64,000 nt of DNA from Nemertoderma westbladi (Eukaryota > Xenacoelomorpha > Nemertodermatida > Nemertodermatidae). The stretch covers positions 60,207 to 124,206 of the forward strand of contig JAUCBJ010008125.1 in assembly GCA_032718475.1 (NCBI GenBank), written 5' to 3'. How positions within the stretch are numbered: position 1 is the first letter of the stretch; each line of letters begins with the position of its first letter. Positions 46,093 through 57,399 of this stretch are shown piece by piece. The notes under the pieces were generated by a model. The model was given only the letters and a program-made list of their open reading frames with translations, ran no database searches and was not told the origin of the DNA. The position numbers and the translations under genes were made by a program.

Positions 46093-46102
46093 TATATAAA
46101 AG
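46093..46102 (+). promoter_or_regulatory. TATA box of the F-type lectin gene
   Basis: TATATAAAAG lies 102 bp upstream of the lectin ATG. An initiator-like TTCATTC sits at about 46133. The strong TATA box suggests an inducible or tissue-specific promoter, typical for secreted defence lectins; this is inference. Confidence 0.55.
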
Positions 46103-46203
46103 TCGACTCTTTCCAACTTGCATATATTCTTGCTTCATTCTATAGGAGCTACAAGGTCCATAATAAATTGTGTAGTAAACTGAAAATTGCACGAATAATA
46201 ACT

Positions 46204-46284
46204 ATGGAATCTACAATTGTTTTTCTGTTGCTAGTGGCAGTCGTGTCAGCTGGTAATATTGCTCGAAACAAACCAACGGGTGGG
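46204..46284 (+). CDS. Lectin exon 1 (signal peptide and start of domain 1)
   Basis: It encodes MESTIVFLLLVAVVSA, a typical cleavable signal peptide, then GNIARNKPTGG, the conserved N-terminal strand of F-type lectin domains. The donor is GTGAGT. Confidence 0.88.
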
Positions 46285-49200
46285 GTGAGTTTTATTATTA
46301 TTGAGTTTTATTCCCTTCTAGCATAACTATTTAAAGTGTGGAATGGAATGGTAAACCTTGATGTGCTCGTTAAGTAAAATATATTGAGAATAGTGAAAAT
46401 AACAGATAGAGGGGTCTATTGACGCAATCAAAAATACATCTCTATTGTCGCTAATAATACTGTAGCTGATTTATCTCGTCAATAAAACTGTAACTGTTAA
46501 AAGAGTTTCGTTAATTCGAGTTGTTTTGGTTATAATAAGGTGCAACTGTAACCTGCTCCTTTCCTAGATAAATTGGTAATTTAACATTGAGGAGAAATAT
46601 TAATTCGCTGAGATGGGATTTGTGTTCGGGACTTTCTAGATTTTCGATATTTATGTATAATAATTCCCCGTCATCACAAACCCCACATTCTACAAACTTA
46701 ATTTCCTCACTTCCAAAACAATGAAGACATCGCCTTGCACGCTATACTGTAGTATAGTAGTAAAGGCTCGCTAAGGAAGTGACATAATAATTATTTAGTA
46801 TCAATCAGATAATTTGAGATTAAAATAAGGCAATGAAGTGTATGAAAATAATGTGAATGGGAATGTTTGGAAAGAAAATCGAAAAGTTGCAATGCTTTGT
46901 TAACTGTCTACGAACACCAACCCACTGTAGGTTAGGCCTACATACTGTAGTGATACATTTTGCAGTCTAATATGCAAGAGAATAATTATTAAAGGCAATT
47001 AAATGTGATGTGACATATTGGGCAAGTAACCTATTTGGAAAATGACTTCTCTATTTTAAACTATTGGGCAAGTGGTTCCTCTCATTTTTATTGGGCAACT
47101 CATTGGTATTGACATGCTATTTACCCACAAGTAGTGTCGCCTCCGTAGAGGAGGTGAACACTTTTGGTGAATTGTCACTTGCGCCAAATAGTTAATTTGC
47201 CAATAATTTACTGCCTTGTTTAAATTTCAAAAAAATAAATGAAGATTGCTGTGGGGACATTTTGCAACGAAAAAGATTCAGATTGGTGTGGGTCTTTGTA
47301 CCTGTGGCGGGGGTGAACCTGGTACTATATATATAAAATTTATAAAAAAAATATAAAATTTGAAAACCAACAGATTAGTAGGACTTTCCAGTTTAACGAC
47401 GGTTTATACCAGGAAGCCAACATTCATTCAATGTTGACTCAAAAAGTAGCTTCAACCTCAGGTTAGAGACTGAACGACTGAAAACCAATGGCTGGTCAGG
47501 AGTAGAGTGTTCTCATTTCCACTCTGAGTGCACTTCACTGCGACCTGCACCTGGTAGCAGGGGTACAGGGCATGACCCAGCAAATGAGCTGCACAGCCAA
47601 TGGTGGGTCATGTGCGTCAGAGTAGGTATGGGCGATGGTAGAAGTGGTCACAAGTCCCAGATAGACCATATTCTGTTTCGTAGGAAATACAGGAGCTCTA
47701 TACAAGACTGTAATGCATTTACACTTCGACCCTTCTCCAGTGATCACCGTCTTATTGTGGCCAAGGTAAGACTTAGTCTGCGTGCTAGCAGAACAACGAA
47801 ATCTGCCTGCCGCGGCATGACTGGTCCTCTCTATTGCAACAGCCAAGTGTGAGATCCAGCTTCACACTACAGCTGAGCAATGTATGAGGTTCTTGCCTCT
47901 GAGGCGGCAGATAACTGTGAGGGCTATATTGCCTTCACAGAAGCAGTTAAGTTAGCAGCTGCAGAGACAGTTCCTGTATACCCTCGAAACAGGAAAAGGG
48001 CCCCCTGGACTGACAACAAAATTCAGTAGTGCCGAAATGACATCTATAAGGCGCAGAAAGAGTCCCGACTCAAACAAACTACAGCGGCCAAGAATGCAGT
48101 TAAGGCTGCATCTAGGTCCCTGAACAGGCAGTACTCTGTTAATTTACAGGAGCTAATAAACCAACAGGTTGATGCCATCAGTGATGCTGACGACAGCAGC
48201 CAGATTCCAGGCATCGAAATCGATCAACTCTGCTTACTGGGCGGAAAAGCCAACCAACCACCAAGGTTAAGGCTGAATCACCAGCCGATCGCCTATATGG
48301 TTGGAAGGCTCACTTTGAAAAGCTCCTCAATAATGACAGGGTATTGCCTGATAACTTTATAGAAGTAAAAGTGTCTGAGACTGTACTCCCAGATATTCCC
48401 ATTGGCAATATCTCCTTTGCAGAAGTGCAGGCTGCTGCAAAGAGCATTAAGACCAATCGTGCCAGTGGAGTAGATGGTGTTCCCCCTGAGGTATTTAAAA
48501 TACCTGAGTGTTTAAAGCTCATCTATCCCATCATAGTAGACATGTACCGAACAACAAGAGTCCCACAAGAAATGAAAACAATTAAGTTCGTGCCAGTTCC
48601 CAAGAAGGGCAACCTAACACTCTATGGTTCTTTTCGGGGAATCTCATTGATCTCGATTGCTGCAATGCTATACAATAGCATTCTATTAAATCGCATCAGG
48701 GATCCCATTGAGAGACTGCTCCGTGTAAATCAGAATGGGTTCCGTAAAGGTCGTGGGACCATGGAGCCCATTTTGGCACTTAGAAGGATAATTGAAGAGT
48801 TATCAAAAAAGAAAGACAGGTCTGACAGGACAGGACAGGATCTGGCTGTTATCTTTGTTCTTGTTGACTTCTTCAAGGCCTTTGATTCAGTCTCTCGCTC
48901 ACGTATGTTCAACATACTTTCAGTATATGGGATTCCTGATGAAATAATTGCAGCAATCAGATCAGTATACGATGGTTAGACAACATTTGTGTCTACTGTT
49001 GACGGTGATACAGAACCATTTGAAGTGTTATGGGGCGTTCTCCAGGGAGACACACTTGCACCATTCTTGTTCATAATTGTGGTTGACTATGTTCTACGCA
49101 TGTCCTTAGATCATCATAATGATGATGGGGTGATGATAACTACACCTACTGGCTCCAGAAGTTGAGGAAATCCTGCCAAGTACCTAACTGATCTAGACTT

Positions 49201-52200
49201 TGCTGATGACTTATGAGTACTCTCAGAATCACTAGAGGGAGCCCAACGGCTCCTCAGCTCATTAGAACATGCTGCTTCTAGTGTTGGTCTTTTTAATAAC
49301 TCCAGAAAGACCAAAGTTTTGACAGTTAACTTTGAAAGTCCTCAGCAAGTCTCTGATCGGATGATCATATGCTCAAATGATGGTATGCTTGAGCATGTGG
49401 ACGACTTCTGTTACCTGGGATCATGGATCCGGAAATCAGATGAGGACCTTCGAATACGTAAGGGAAAGGCATGGGCAGCCTTGAATAGGCTTTCCAGGAT
49501 TTGGAAGTCACCGAGAATTAATCGGAAACTAAAGGTCCAATTATTTAGAGCAGCAGCAGTTCCAGTACTCCTCTATGGGAGTCCATGCTGGGCTCTAACT
49601 GCTGAGGACACCAAATCTCTGGATGGCACATTCACAAGAATGCTACGCCGGGATCATTGTGTCAAGTACAATGCACACATCTCCTACCAGACACTATATA
49701 ACATTGGAGGTGTCTCATTGGTTCCACCAAGCTTGACACTAGATCAAAATCGCCTCCGCTTTGCAGGACATTGCTTTCGCCGTGAGGACCAGCCAGTGCA
49801 TAATCTTGTACTTTGGCAGCCTCATGGAGTGAATAAGCATGGTGGACAGCCCATGACTTTCTTGAGACGCATCTTAAAGGACACTGGCCTTGAAGATGCG
49901 GATGATCTAGCAAATGTCATGGGTGATAGGAAGTTGTGGCAGCGCAAGTTTGTCGACAAGCCGGCACAGCATTCTTAAAAATGCAGCTGCAATCCAGCAT
50001 GCCAATCCTAGTAGTAGTAGTAGTAGTCTCCTTAATGGTGATTAATGGCGTTAAATGTCTCGTCTTGATAATTATGTTCTGGGAATTGGATTCAGTCAAA
50101 ATTTATTTAGAATTTCGCACAAATAATACATTCTATAAACTTAATTTCTATAATAAGTGCAATATTGTGGGATGAGTGACGGTGAATTAAATATATAATG
50201 TAATAGGACAATATGATAATGCGCTCTATAGCGAAAAATATCAACCAACCGTATTGGGGCTCGAACCCGGTACCTAGGTTTCAATCTTCCGGTTATAATT
50301 AGCCGGGTGTGTGTACTGAGCTACCAGATCGGATGAAGATTTACCATTTTATAAGATTTACCGGTATACCGGTCAGCTTTGATAATATCTTTATCGCATT
50401 GCTAAAGATAAACATTGTTTTTTATCGAAACGTATCCACATACTGTAACAACACCACTTTTTCATTTCTGATGGCAGAAAGTCAGATAGATCAAGTCAGA
50501 ACAGATCAAGTACACAGTATAAATTAATTATGTTTGTTACATACTGTACATTATGTTATGATTATTACATTGATAGGACAGTGCATCTCATGGTGGTTCA
50601 CCTAGTCGCGCAGTAGATGGGGACAGGAATGGTAACTGGGGTAGCAATTCTTGCAGCCACACTGACTACATCGGACCTAACTGGTGGTGGGTAGACCTTG
50701 GAGAGAACAGACCCGAGGTAGACGCAGTTACTTTGTACAATCGTCAGGATTGTTGCCAGGATAGGATTGTTGGAGTTGGGGTGAGTTGGGAATCATTTTG
50801 GTGAAGGTTAGTTTTAAATTGGAAGATTATAGGCCTACCTACTACAATAAAGGCGTATATATTATATGTAAAAATAATGTTGACAGTCCATCATCTATCA
50901 TTGTTGGATAAAACACATAGTACACAGGTAAAAGGGGCTACTCTGGAAGAAAACACAGCACATATATCCACTTGACACATTTCATGTACTGTAGGTTAAT
51001 AGGTAGGATAGGCCAATAATACTTCTATAAGAGTATTTCATTCATCTATTGTTCTTTTTATTTGTATTAATTTTGTTGTTCACTGATTTATTTTGAACAT
51101 GCAATTAATTAATTGCTTAACAGGTTTATCTGAGTAACAGCATTTCTGATAGTGACCTCCGTAACATTGGAACAACAGCAGCTTACAGCTGTGGTACCAT
51201 AAGTTCTTCTGACCGAATAAACACCGTGAACTGCGACGGCAATCGAGGCAGATATCTGGTAGTCAACCAGCCTTCTGGCACTCCATTAACTTTGTGTGAG
51301 GTAAGTTGCAGTAACAGTATTAGTGTCGAAACTTTCAGTTAATTACTGATTGTTTATGCTGATAATTACATTTTCTTTAAAATATTTTTACAACTGAAGC
51401 TGTGGCTCCTTACAGATAAATTAACATTTATTAATTAAAGTAAAGAATTTACAAATACAAAAATATAAATCTTATAACAAAGCGTTTCGAATTTAAAGTC
51501 CCACCTTAAGGTAGTGGTTCAATTCGTTGTCTTGAATTCACATTTTTGGGAGGTCGTGGGTTTGACCCTGATTATTTTAAGGAACTCTTTAACAAGAACA
51601 TCCATGCCACGGTTCTTTCCACTCACCCCTCCCCGTAGCTTTTATTTCATATATCAAACGCCACTCAAAGACAAAACAACTTTATAATCTTCCACACAGC
51701 AGTCAATTTATCTTCAGTCCAAATTCATTGTTTTTTCCCGATATTTAGGTTGAAGTTTCAGGGAACATTGCTGTTGGTCTTCCCGCTGGAGGTGATTCGG
51801 CATCCCATGGGGGTTCCCCTGCTCGAGCTAACGATGGCAACACCAACAGTAACTGGGGTGGGAACTCCTGCTCTCATACCGACTATGTAGGCCCTGGTTG
51901 GTGGACGGTCGACCTCGGTTCCTCCACAGCCATAGAGAGTGTGGAACTCTACAACCGGGGAGATTGCTGCCAGGCCCGACTTTCTGGTGCCAAGGTATTG
52001 CAGCTTAAAAGTTTATCCATTAAAGGCTTAAAATTTTTATGAAATTCTTAAAATACAGTATTTTAGTATTAATTTTAAATTTCATAGGATTCATTCAATA
52101 GAGAACAATTATTTGGTTGTCAGATTCTGTATAACAGACAATTGTAGACTCATATTTTGTATTCTGTTCACACTGAACTATCAGTTACAAATGTTAAATC

Positions 52201-52553
52201 CTGACTTGGCAAATATGATAAGTATTCTACTTTAGAGGTAATTTATTCTAAAAGCACCACAGGGCAACAAAGATAATACGTTCAGTATAATTGCGCAGAG
52301 CAGTTTTAACCTTTTTTATCGCCACTATTATTAACATATATTTTACTGCCTAATTTAGGTGTTGGTTGTAGACAGTTTGGCTGATGCCTACCTACGTAGT
52401 TTGGGTAGCAACACCGGGAGTCTATGCGGAACAGCTGATTCTTCTGCTGTGCAAAGCATCGGCTGTGGAGGGAAGCAAGGTCGTTATGTAGTCGTATTCC
52501 AGGGTAACAGCCAACCACTGACGCTCTGTGAAGTTAAAGTTTATCCTCAGTAG
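46204..52553 (+). CDS. Secreted tandem F-type lectin gene, whole span (five exons)
   Basis: F-type lectins bind fucose through a jelly-roll domain and often act in invertebrate innate recognition. Exons 46204-46284, 50577-50780, 51124-51300, 51749-51994 and 52359-52553 join, all in phase 0, to 300 residues. Residues 1-16 are a signal peptide and no membrane anchor follows. Domain 1 (about 18-153) is encoded by exons 1-3, domain 2 (about 155-298) by exons 4-5, each domain split at the same place. Both carry the binding triad: H55/R83/R90 with RQDCCQDR, and H197/R224/R231 with RGDCCQAR. The unusual vicinal Cys-Cys pair is kept in both. Domain 1 has one extra residue between His and the first Arg. 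Intron 1 hosts an RTE element. Confidence 0.92.
46395..46640. mobile_element. MITE-like copy in lectin intron 1
   Basis: AACCTGCTCCTTTCCTAGAT, AATTTAACATTGAGGAGAAA and TATTAATTCGCTGAGATGGG match the right arm of the element at 25.8-26.15 kb; the left arm is missing or decayed. Confidence 0.65.
47520..50027 (+). mobile_element. RTE-type retrotransposon, longest copy in the window (in lectin intron 1)
   Basis: Order from 5': the end of an APE-type endonuclease (SQIDHILFRRKYRSS, SDHRLIVAKVRLSLR), a linker (AVKLAAAETVPVYPRNRKRA), a full reverse transcriptase and C-terminal region, and a (TAG)n tail at 50007-50026. The absence of an ORF1, APE plus RT in one frame, and a trinucleotide-repeat tail fit the RTE clade; the clade assignment is inference. 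The 5' end is truncated or decayed. Same orientation as the lectin gene. Confidence 0.8.
48344..49978 (+). pseudogene. RTE-type reverse transcriptase with nonsense codons
   Basis: The frame carries [78 protein letters not shown] (catalytic pair) and the C-terminal LGSWIRKSDEDLRIRKGKAW to [15 protein letters not shown]. Stops interrupt it at about 48977 (TAG for a Ser codon), about 49162 and about 49214, the last directly after FADDL. All catalytic Asp codons remain but the protein cannot be made whole, so the copy is dead. Confidence 0.85.
50250..50332 (-). mobile_element. tRNA-derived SINE-like copy (lectin intron 1)
   Basis: On the minus strand GATCTGGTAGCTCAGT is an A-box-like start and GTACCGGGTTCGAGCCCC contains a perfect B box. 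The spacing is long for a tRNA. AACCTAGGTACCGGGTTCGA is shared with the copy at 57262-57358, showing a dispersed family. Confidence 0.55.
50577..50780 (+). CDS. Lectin exon 2 (domain 1, sugar-binding half)
   Basis: It begins after GATAG and encodes ASHGGSPSRAVDGDRNGNWG, CSHTDYIGPNWWWVDLG and LYNRQDCCQDR. His55, Arg83 and Arg90 form the fucose-binding set. The donor is GTGAGT. Confidence 0.9.
51124..51300 (+). CDS. Lectin exon 3 (domain 1, C-terminal half)
   Basis: The acceptor is TTAACAG and the donor GTAAGT. It encodes VYLSNSISDSDLRNIGTTAA and GRYLVVNQPSGTPLTLCE, the closing strands with conserved cysteines. Confidence 0.9.
51500..51585 (+). mobile_element. Possible tRNA-derived SINE fragment
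   Basis: AGGTAGTGGTTCAATTCG resembles an A box and GTGGGTTTGACCC a B box, spaced as in a tRNA. It lies in lectin intron 3. The match is partial. Confidence 0.3.
51749..51994 (+). CDS. Lectin exon 4 (domain 2, sugar-binding half)
   Basis: It encodes VEVSGNIAVGLPAGGDSASH, GGSPARANDGNTNSNWGGNS, CSHTDYVGPGWWTVDLG and LYNRGDCCQARLSGAK. It fuses the N-terminal strand and binding half that exons 1 and 2 hold separately in domain 1. His197, Arg224 and Arg231 have the canonical HX26RXDX4R spacing. Confidence 0.9.
52359..52553 (+). CDS. Lectin exon 5 (end of domain 2)
   Basis: The acceptor is AATTTAG. It encodes VLVVDSLADAYLRSLGSNTG and GRYVVVFQGNSQPLTLCEVK, ending VYPQ before TAG. Confidence 0.9.
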   Translation: MLVVDSLADAYLRSLGSNTGSLCGTADSSAVQSIGCGGKQGRYVVVFQGNSQPLTLCEVKVYPQ

Positions 52554-53249
52554 ACCTTCAGCTTTGGCTGTTTCAAAAGGAATAATAATTGCCTGTGACT
52601 CAGTATTCTGCTGATGGTGGTGGGAATGACTGAAACTGAAATTCAATAAGGTTGTAGCTAAGTTCATCACATTATTATTAATTATAGGAGAAAATTACAG
52701 AACTATATACCCATATACTGTAGGATTATTTTCGCTCTGAAATCTGCTTACGTTTCTACAAGTTCTTTGGTGATGGACTTGCACGGACAACCCAACGGTC
52801 CTTTGCTTGAAGTTTAACACTATTAACAACTATATTAATATTATTATTATATTTCTTTTTAATTAATTCGCACGAGGCGACAACAATATTAAAATGGTAG
52901 GTCACTGTCACGATAATAAAAATAAGTGAAATAGAGAGTGATTATTATCTACTTAAGTAAAATAAAACATGTACGTCCTGATCACACGGATTCCAATCGA
53001 GTTAACATAAAATCACATTACATTAAAGAATTCCCGAATTCTCTTTAGTTTACAGTTAAAGGGCAGTGTCAGCTTATCCAAGAAGTTCTCCAAGAAGTTT
53101 ATGTGTGACATATCCTTACCAGTTGGGGACCCAAGATGAAATCGCTTACTAAGTTCATGGAGACTAAATCGGTAGACCATGAGTGCAAAGACTCGAGGTA
53201 AAGGGCATAGTGATCTACCCATGTTTAACACACTGCCCAAACCGCAATA

Positions 53250-54866
53250 TCTTATCTTATCTCCGGAATTCAACATCAGCGAGGTGCTGATTTAACATGG
53301 AATTTGGACAGTTTGCGGCCCTGAGTATGGTAGTAAGGATCGATTTATATATTTCCTCAGAGGTTGGTCTACAACTCATAATCTCGTAGACTCCTCGATT
53401 AGAGATGTAGGGTCCCACGTGTAGTATTCCTCTAAGTATTTTCCTATAATATATATCGAGGTTATCCATTTGAGTTTGGGTGAGATTTCCAGCTGTAAAC
53501 TTAATCCTATTGATTACAGTAGGTATTGCCACCACCTTCCATATCATTGAGTTTGCCTTTGTGGGGAGCCATCGTGTCGTCCAACAGTGTCTGTGAAATG
53601 TTTCTGAGAGGACTGTAATTGACGGATACATTCACTTCTAGCTGTCAAATCTCCTTGAATTTATCTTCACTCCTAGAAATGTTAAGGAAGTGATGGATGG
53701 CACAAGGGTACCTACCATTCACATTTAGGAAAGTTGGCTCAGAGGCTGATAAGTGGGAATTACCTGGAATATATGTCCAATCTGTTTTGGAAGGTTCGAT
53801 TGAGAGACAAATTTTTCCAAGCTCACTTACAATGATGCAAACCATTTCTTTCATATCCTCTGCTGTTTAACCCATGAGGAGAAGATCATCCGCGTAGCTA
53901 ATAACCCTAGCCATTTGGTCACCATGTCCTTACCAAAGCCTTTCTTCTCCAAGGTGTCAAGTAACGGTACATTGGCAGTCGTATATATCAGGAACAGTAT
54001 TGGAGATAATAGAGCTCCTTGTTTAGTTTAGTACCCTTAGCAGGTTTATAGCCGCACATATTAATTATTCCATTAAAATTAATGAATACTGTTGTAACTA
54101 GGTAATAGTTTGCCAGAGCTAGACAATTAAATGGATTGAGCATGAGCATATGTTTAAGTTTGCCAAATAGCTTGCTATAATTTACGTTATCAAAAGCGGA
54201 TGTAATATCCAGCTGACACCCTCTGCCCCGTTTCGGCGTTGTGCCTTTATTAATTCCAACAAGGCAATTAGAGTAACATCTGCCCCAATTTTCCTTTGAT
54301 AAGCTGTTTGAGACTCAGGAAAATTGCAACACTTCGAAATAAATTCTGAAAGAATTAACTATTCAAACACCTTAGCCATTAACTTTACAGAGGATATCTG
54401 TCAATACGATGAGGATAAGAGAAGGTTCCGTTGTTTACCTTTATATATGTGTTTAACAATGGTTTCCCCAAATGTATTTGGCACAGTTCTAAGTCGAAAA
54501 CAGGCGTTGATAATATCGGTGAAAATAGAGCAAATAAATTCCGGATCTTACTAACAACAGAAGGTGCTCTGCAACAAGACTGTCAGCATCTGGCGCTTTA
54601 CCTTTAGCCAAAGAAGATTTGGATCTCTTAACTGTGCAAGATGAGATTTTGAGGATATTTGCAGTTTTAACCAGCTGCTCCAATTCTTCCATAGTCTCCG
54701 TGAGTGCTCCTAAGGATTTGTCTGCTTTCCTAGTTGAAATATAATATTTGTTTTTAATTGCTTCCACCATCTCTGAACGGATGTCAGATTTCTTGTTTTG
54801 TTTAATTCTGTTGTTAAAGTCTGTTGTAATTACAATGGTCCAAATTAAATCGGATAATACATTCAA
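53250..54866 (-). pseudogene. Reverse transcriptase of the ULP1-linked element (broken)
   Basis: Segments in several frames follow RT order: LAKGKAPDADSLVAEHLLLL (54600-54540), AYQRKIGADVTLIALLELIK (about 54300), CQLDITSAFDNVNYSKLFGK (about 54190), QGALLSPILFLIY (about 54020), YADDLLLMG followed by a stop (about 53890), then IEPSKTDWTYIPGN and the thumb-like LDIYYRKILRGILHVGPYIS. Confidence 0.65.
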
Positions 54867-54947
54867 GAGTTGTTTGTGTTTGAGGTACTAGACATCATTG
54901 CGGTTGCCTACTTTGTTTAATATGGTACTTCGCATCCATGATCTGGC

Positions 54948-55651
54948 TCATAAACAACCTTCATCCATAAGGCTATTCACCAAAGATAAGTTTAGCTGGT
55001 CATGGAAGGCAATTTTTGGTGCATATACACATAGACAAACACCACAGTCTACTCCATTGCGCTGAATAGGCATACAGTTATTATTGGGAGCTGTGATAGG
55101 CCTCCATGGAACAGTGAGAGATCCTGGCAAGGAGTAATCAATTTCATTAAAAACTTTACACAATTCCTCTGTTGTTTTGGTATAATTAACTCTACCTAGT
55201 GAACAAAAACAGTATAAATCTCTCTATCTCGCAAGTAAGCCACATGCAGCATGTAATGCTAATAATTAATGCATTCAGGAATTATAAGTATTTGGTTGTT
55301 TGGGCGTTTATATCTGCTACATGCAAATCTTATTGCAGAATGCATATCATAGGGAGAGTGACTCAATTTATATGTAAACTCTGTGGGGAGGGTAGCAACC
55401 CGAAAGTTAGTTGCATTTTCAATGTGGGATATAAATGCATTGATCAGAGAATCGCTAAGCATTTTTTCAGGCTCCAATAAAGATAAATCACAAGTATCAA
55501 TTTTCCTGCAGGCAACCTCAAAATTTGTTGGTTCACAGTACGTCTGGCGCAGTTGAACAGATGGATGGCTCGCTAAAAAAATTTTTTCTGCATTGTTCCT
55601 GGTGTGCTCGAATGTGTTCGCAGAGAATTTCAAAGTCAGTGTCGCCCACAC
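54948..55651 (-). pseudogene. ULP1/C48-like cysteine protease domain (broken)
   Basis: The N-terminal half reads EKMLSDSLINAFISHIENAT and VATLPTEFTYKLSHSPYDMH, then ILIIPECIN. A shifted frame gives CMWLTCEIERFILFLF where the family has the catalytic His-Trp followed by L...CEI. The C-terminal half reads CMPIQRNGVDCGVCLCVYA, the ULP1 oxyanion-hole Gln and nucleophile Cys. The catalytic His appears changed to Met, and stops separate the two halves, so it is inactive. Confidence 0.6.
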
Positions 55652-55859
55652 CTGTGCTCAACGAATTGTGGTGCTCAATCAGTTTACTCTTAGATGATGG
55701 AACATTATGATTAGAAGAAGTTGCTTCTCTAAGGTTCCAGGATCCATTGTAGATCCTCAACAATTATTGTCCCTTCCTTACTTCCAGAAAGATTTCCTGG
55801 GCTATCCCAGGTCGGGGGCACAGAGTTGGGATTAAGAATATTTAGTTTGCTAAACTCCA

Positions 55860-56330
55860 ATCGAGTCTCCCCAGCTCCAGAGACCTGGGTGGAGTTAGTC
55901 AGGTCTGGTTCGCTATACTCACATTGAGTCCTTTCCATTCTGATTACTGAGTTCGTCAGATCCAGTTCACCAAACTCGGATCTAGTATCTAGTCCCTTCC
56001 CCCCCCCCCCCGATAACCTGGGAGGAGTTGGTCGGATCAATTCTGTTAAGCTCGCATCGAGTCCCTTCCATTCCGATCACCAGGGAGGAATCTGTCAGAT
56101 CTGGTTTGCTAAACACGGATGTAGTCCCTTCTGCCCCGATAGCCTGGGAGGACATGGTTGGATCTATTCTGCTAAGCTCGCATCGATTCCTTTCCGTTCC
56201 AATTACCAGGTAGGAATCAGTCAGACCCAGTTCGCTAAACTCGCAATGAGTCCCTTCCATTCCGATTACTGAGTTCGTCAGATCCAGTTCGCTAAACTCG
56301 GATCTAGTCCCTTCCGCCTCGATTACCTGG
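55860..56330. repeat. About 60-bp coding tandem repeat in the ULP1-RT element
   Basis: Seven or eight units, each with GAGTCCCTTCCATTCCGAT and a CAGATCCAGTTCGCTAAACTC-like half, encode imperfect 20-residue repeats on the minus strand. Length is kept near a multiple of three. Confidence 0.8.
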
Positions 56331-57261
56331 GGAAAGTTGGTTAGATCCGGTTCAATGAACTCGCATTGAGTCCCTTCTGCTCCATCTGAAGATTGAGCTC
56401 AGGTAAAGATTTTCTCATCTCCAGGCGAATCTGGGACTCAAAGCATTGAGTTATTTGATTTGGAAATGTTCCCAGTAAAGATTTCCTTGTCTCCAGGCGA
56501 TTATAGGATTTATTATTAGATACCCCTGTTCTGGTTGGGAAAGAAACCCACATTTTGCATCACAACATCTTAACGATGTCTATCTTTTCAGCCATGTTCC
56601 ATCTTCTTGCAGATCCTCCATTACTGGTAAGGGAGTATGACCAACTGTATGATAATTTATGGATGCATCCAGCGAGAGTACCTTTTTCTGGTTGGAACAT
56701 TATCCAAGTTTTCCTCCAGCAATATGTCTCGTACACACACAGTTTTTGCATGTCCCGCCGCGGTTGCACCTACAGCAGAGAGTAGTCCAAGTGAGTTTAT
56801 GTTTAAGCCCAGAGTTTTGGTGTAACTCGTGATTCTTAGTGGTGGTATACAGTACATACCCATATTATTGTCGATTTCCTTACTGTGAACCCCTTTAATG
56901 GTGTGCTGTTTGACAATTTCGAAATGTGGTTGGTGTTAAACCAGTTAGCGATCAGTTGTTAGTTTAGGGATTCATCTCAAAAGCCCAGTTTAGTAGGCTA
57001 AATGATGATTGGGGTAGTCGGAAATAGCGTTCTGACTTTATACTGCAACCAGGTATGGTACTCACGGTAAGTGTTAAATACTGCCACCACCATTAAGCAC
57101 CAATGTACCAGGGCTAACAGGATACTGTACAAATAAAATCAAGTTAAAAATATTAAAAACAAAATAAAAACGTCGACTGCGACCACAAACGGGTACCGGT
57201 ATGTATACTAAATAACTGTATTGTAGCTAGGTTGACTAAGAGAGTGAATCGAAAATATAAA

Positions 57262-57358
57262 CCGCCCCAATTGAGGATCGAACCCGGTACCTAGGTTTCA
57301 AACTTCCGGTTATCATCAGCCGTGTGTGTGTCCTAAGACCACTGAGCAACCAGGGCGG
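57262..57358 (-). mobile_element. tRNA-derived SINE-like copy with a 7-bp acceptor-like stem
   Basis: On the minus strand the 97-nt unit starts CCGCCCTGGTTGCTCAGTGG and ends TTGGGGCGG, so its ends pair as a seven-base tRNA acceptor stem (one G-U). The B box GGTTCGATCC is perfect. The anticodon arm does not have a proper U33 loop, so a working tRNA is unlikely. Confidence 0.55.
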
Positions 57359-57399
57359 TGAATCTGAGTGTGAATATAAATATGTAATATGTAATATGG

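Larger units (their letters stand above)
52990..56870 (-). mobile_element. Degenerate retroelement joining a ULP1-like protease and a reverse transcriptase
   Basis: Minus-strand order: a cysteine-rich stretch (CCRCNRGGTCKNCVC, about 56780-56725); tandem peptide repeats of about 20 residues (EGTRCELNRIDPTNSSQVIG, 56330-55860); a C48/ULP1-like cysteine protease region (55651-54948); and an RT (about 54700-53250) with SLAKGKAPDADSLVAEHL, LDITSAFDNVNYSKLF, QGALLSPILFLIY and YADDLLLMG. Frames are interrupted by many stops and shifts. No APE endonuclease is seen between protease and RT. A protease of this type in a non-LTR element is known from NeSL-1 of nematodes; whether this one belongs there is open. 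It lies directly 3' of the lectin gene. Confidence 0.65.
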
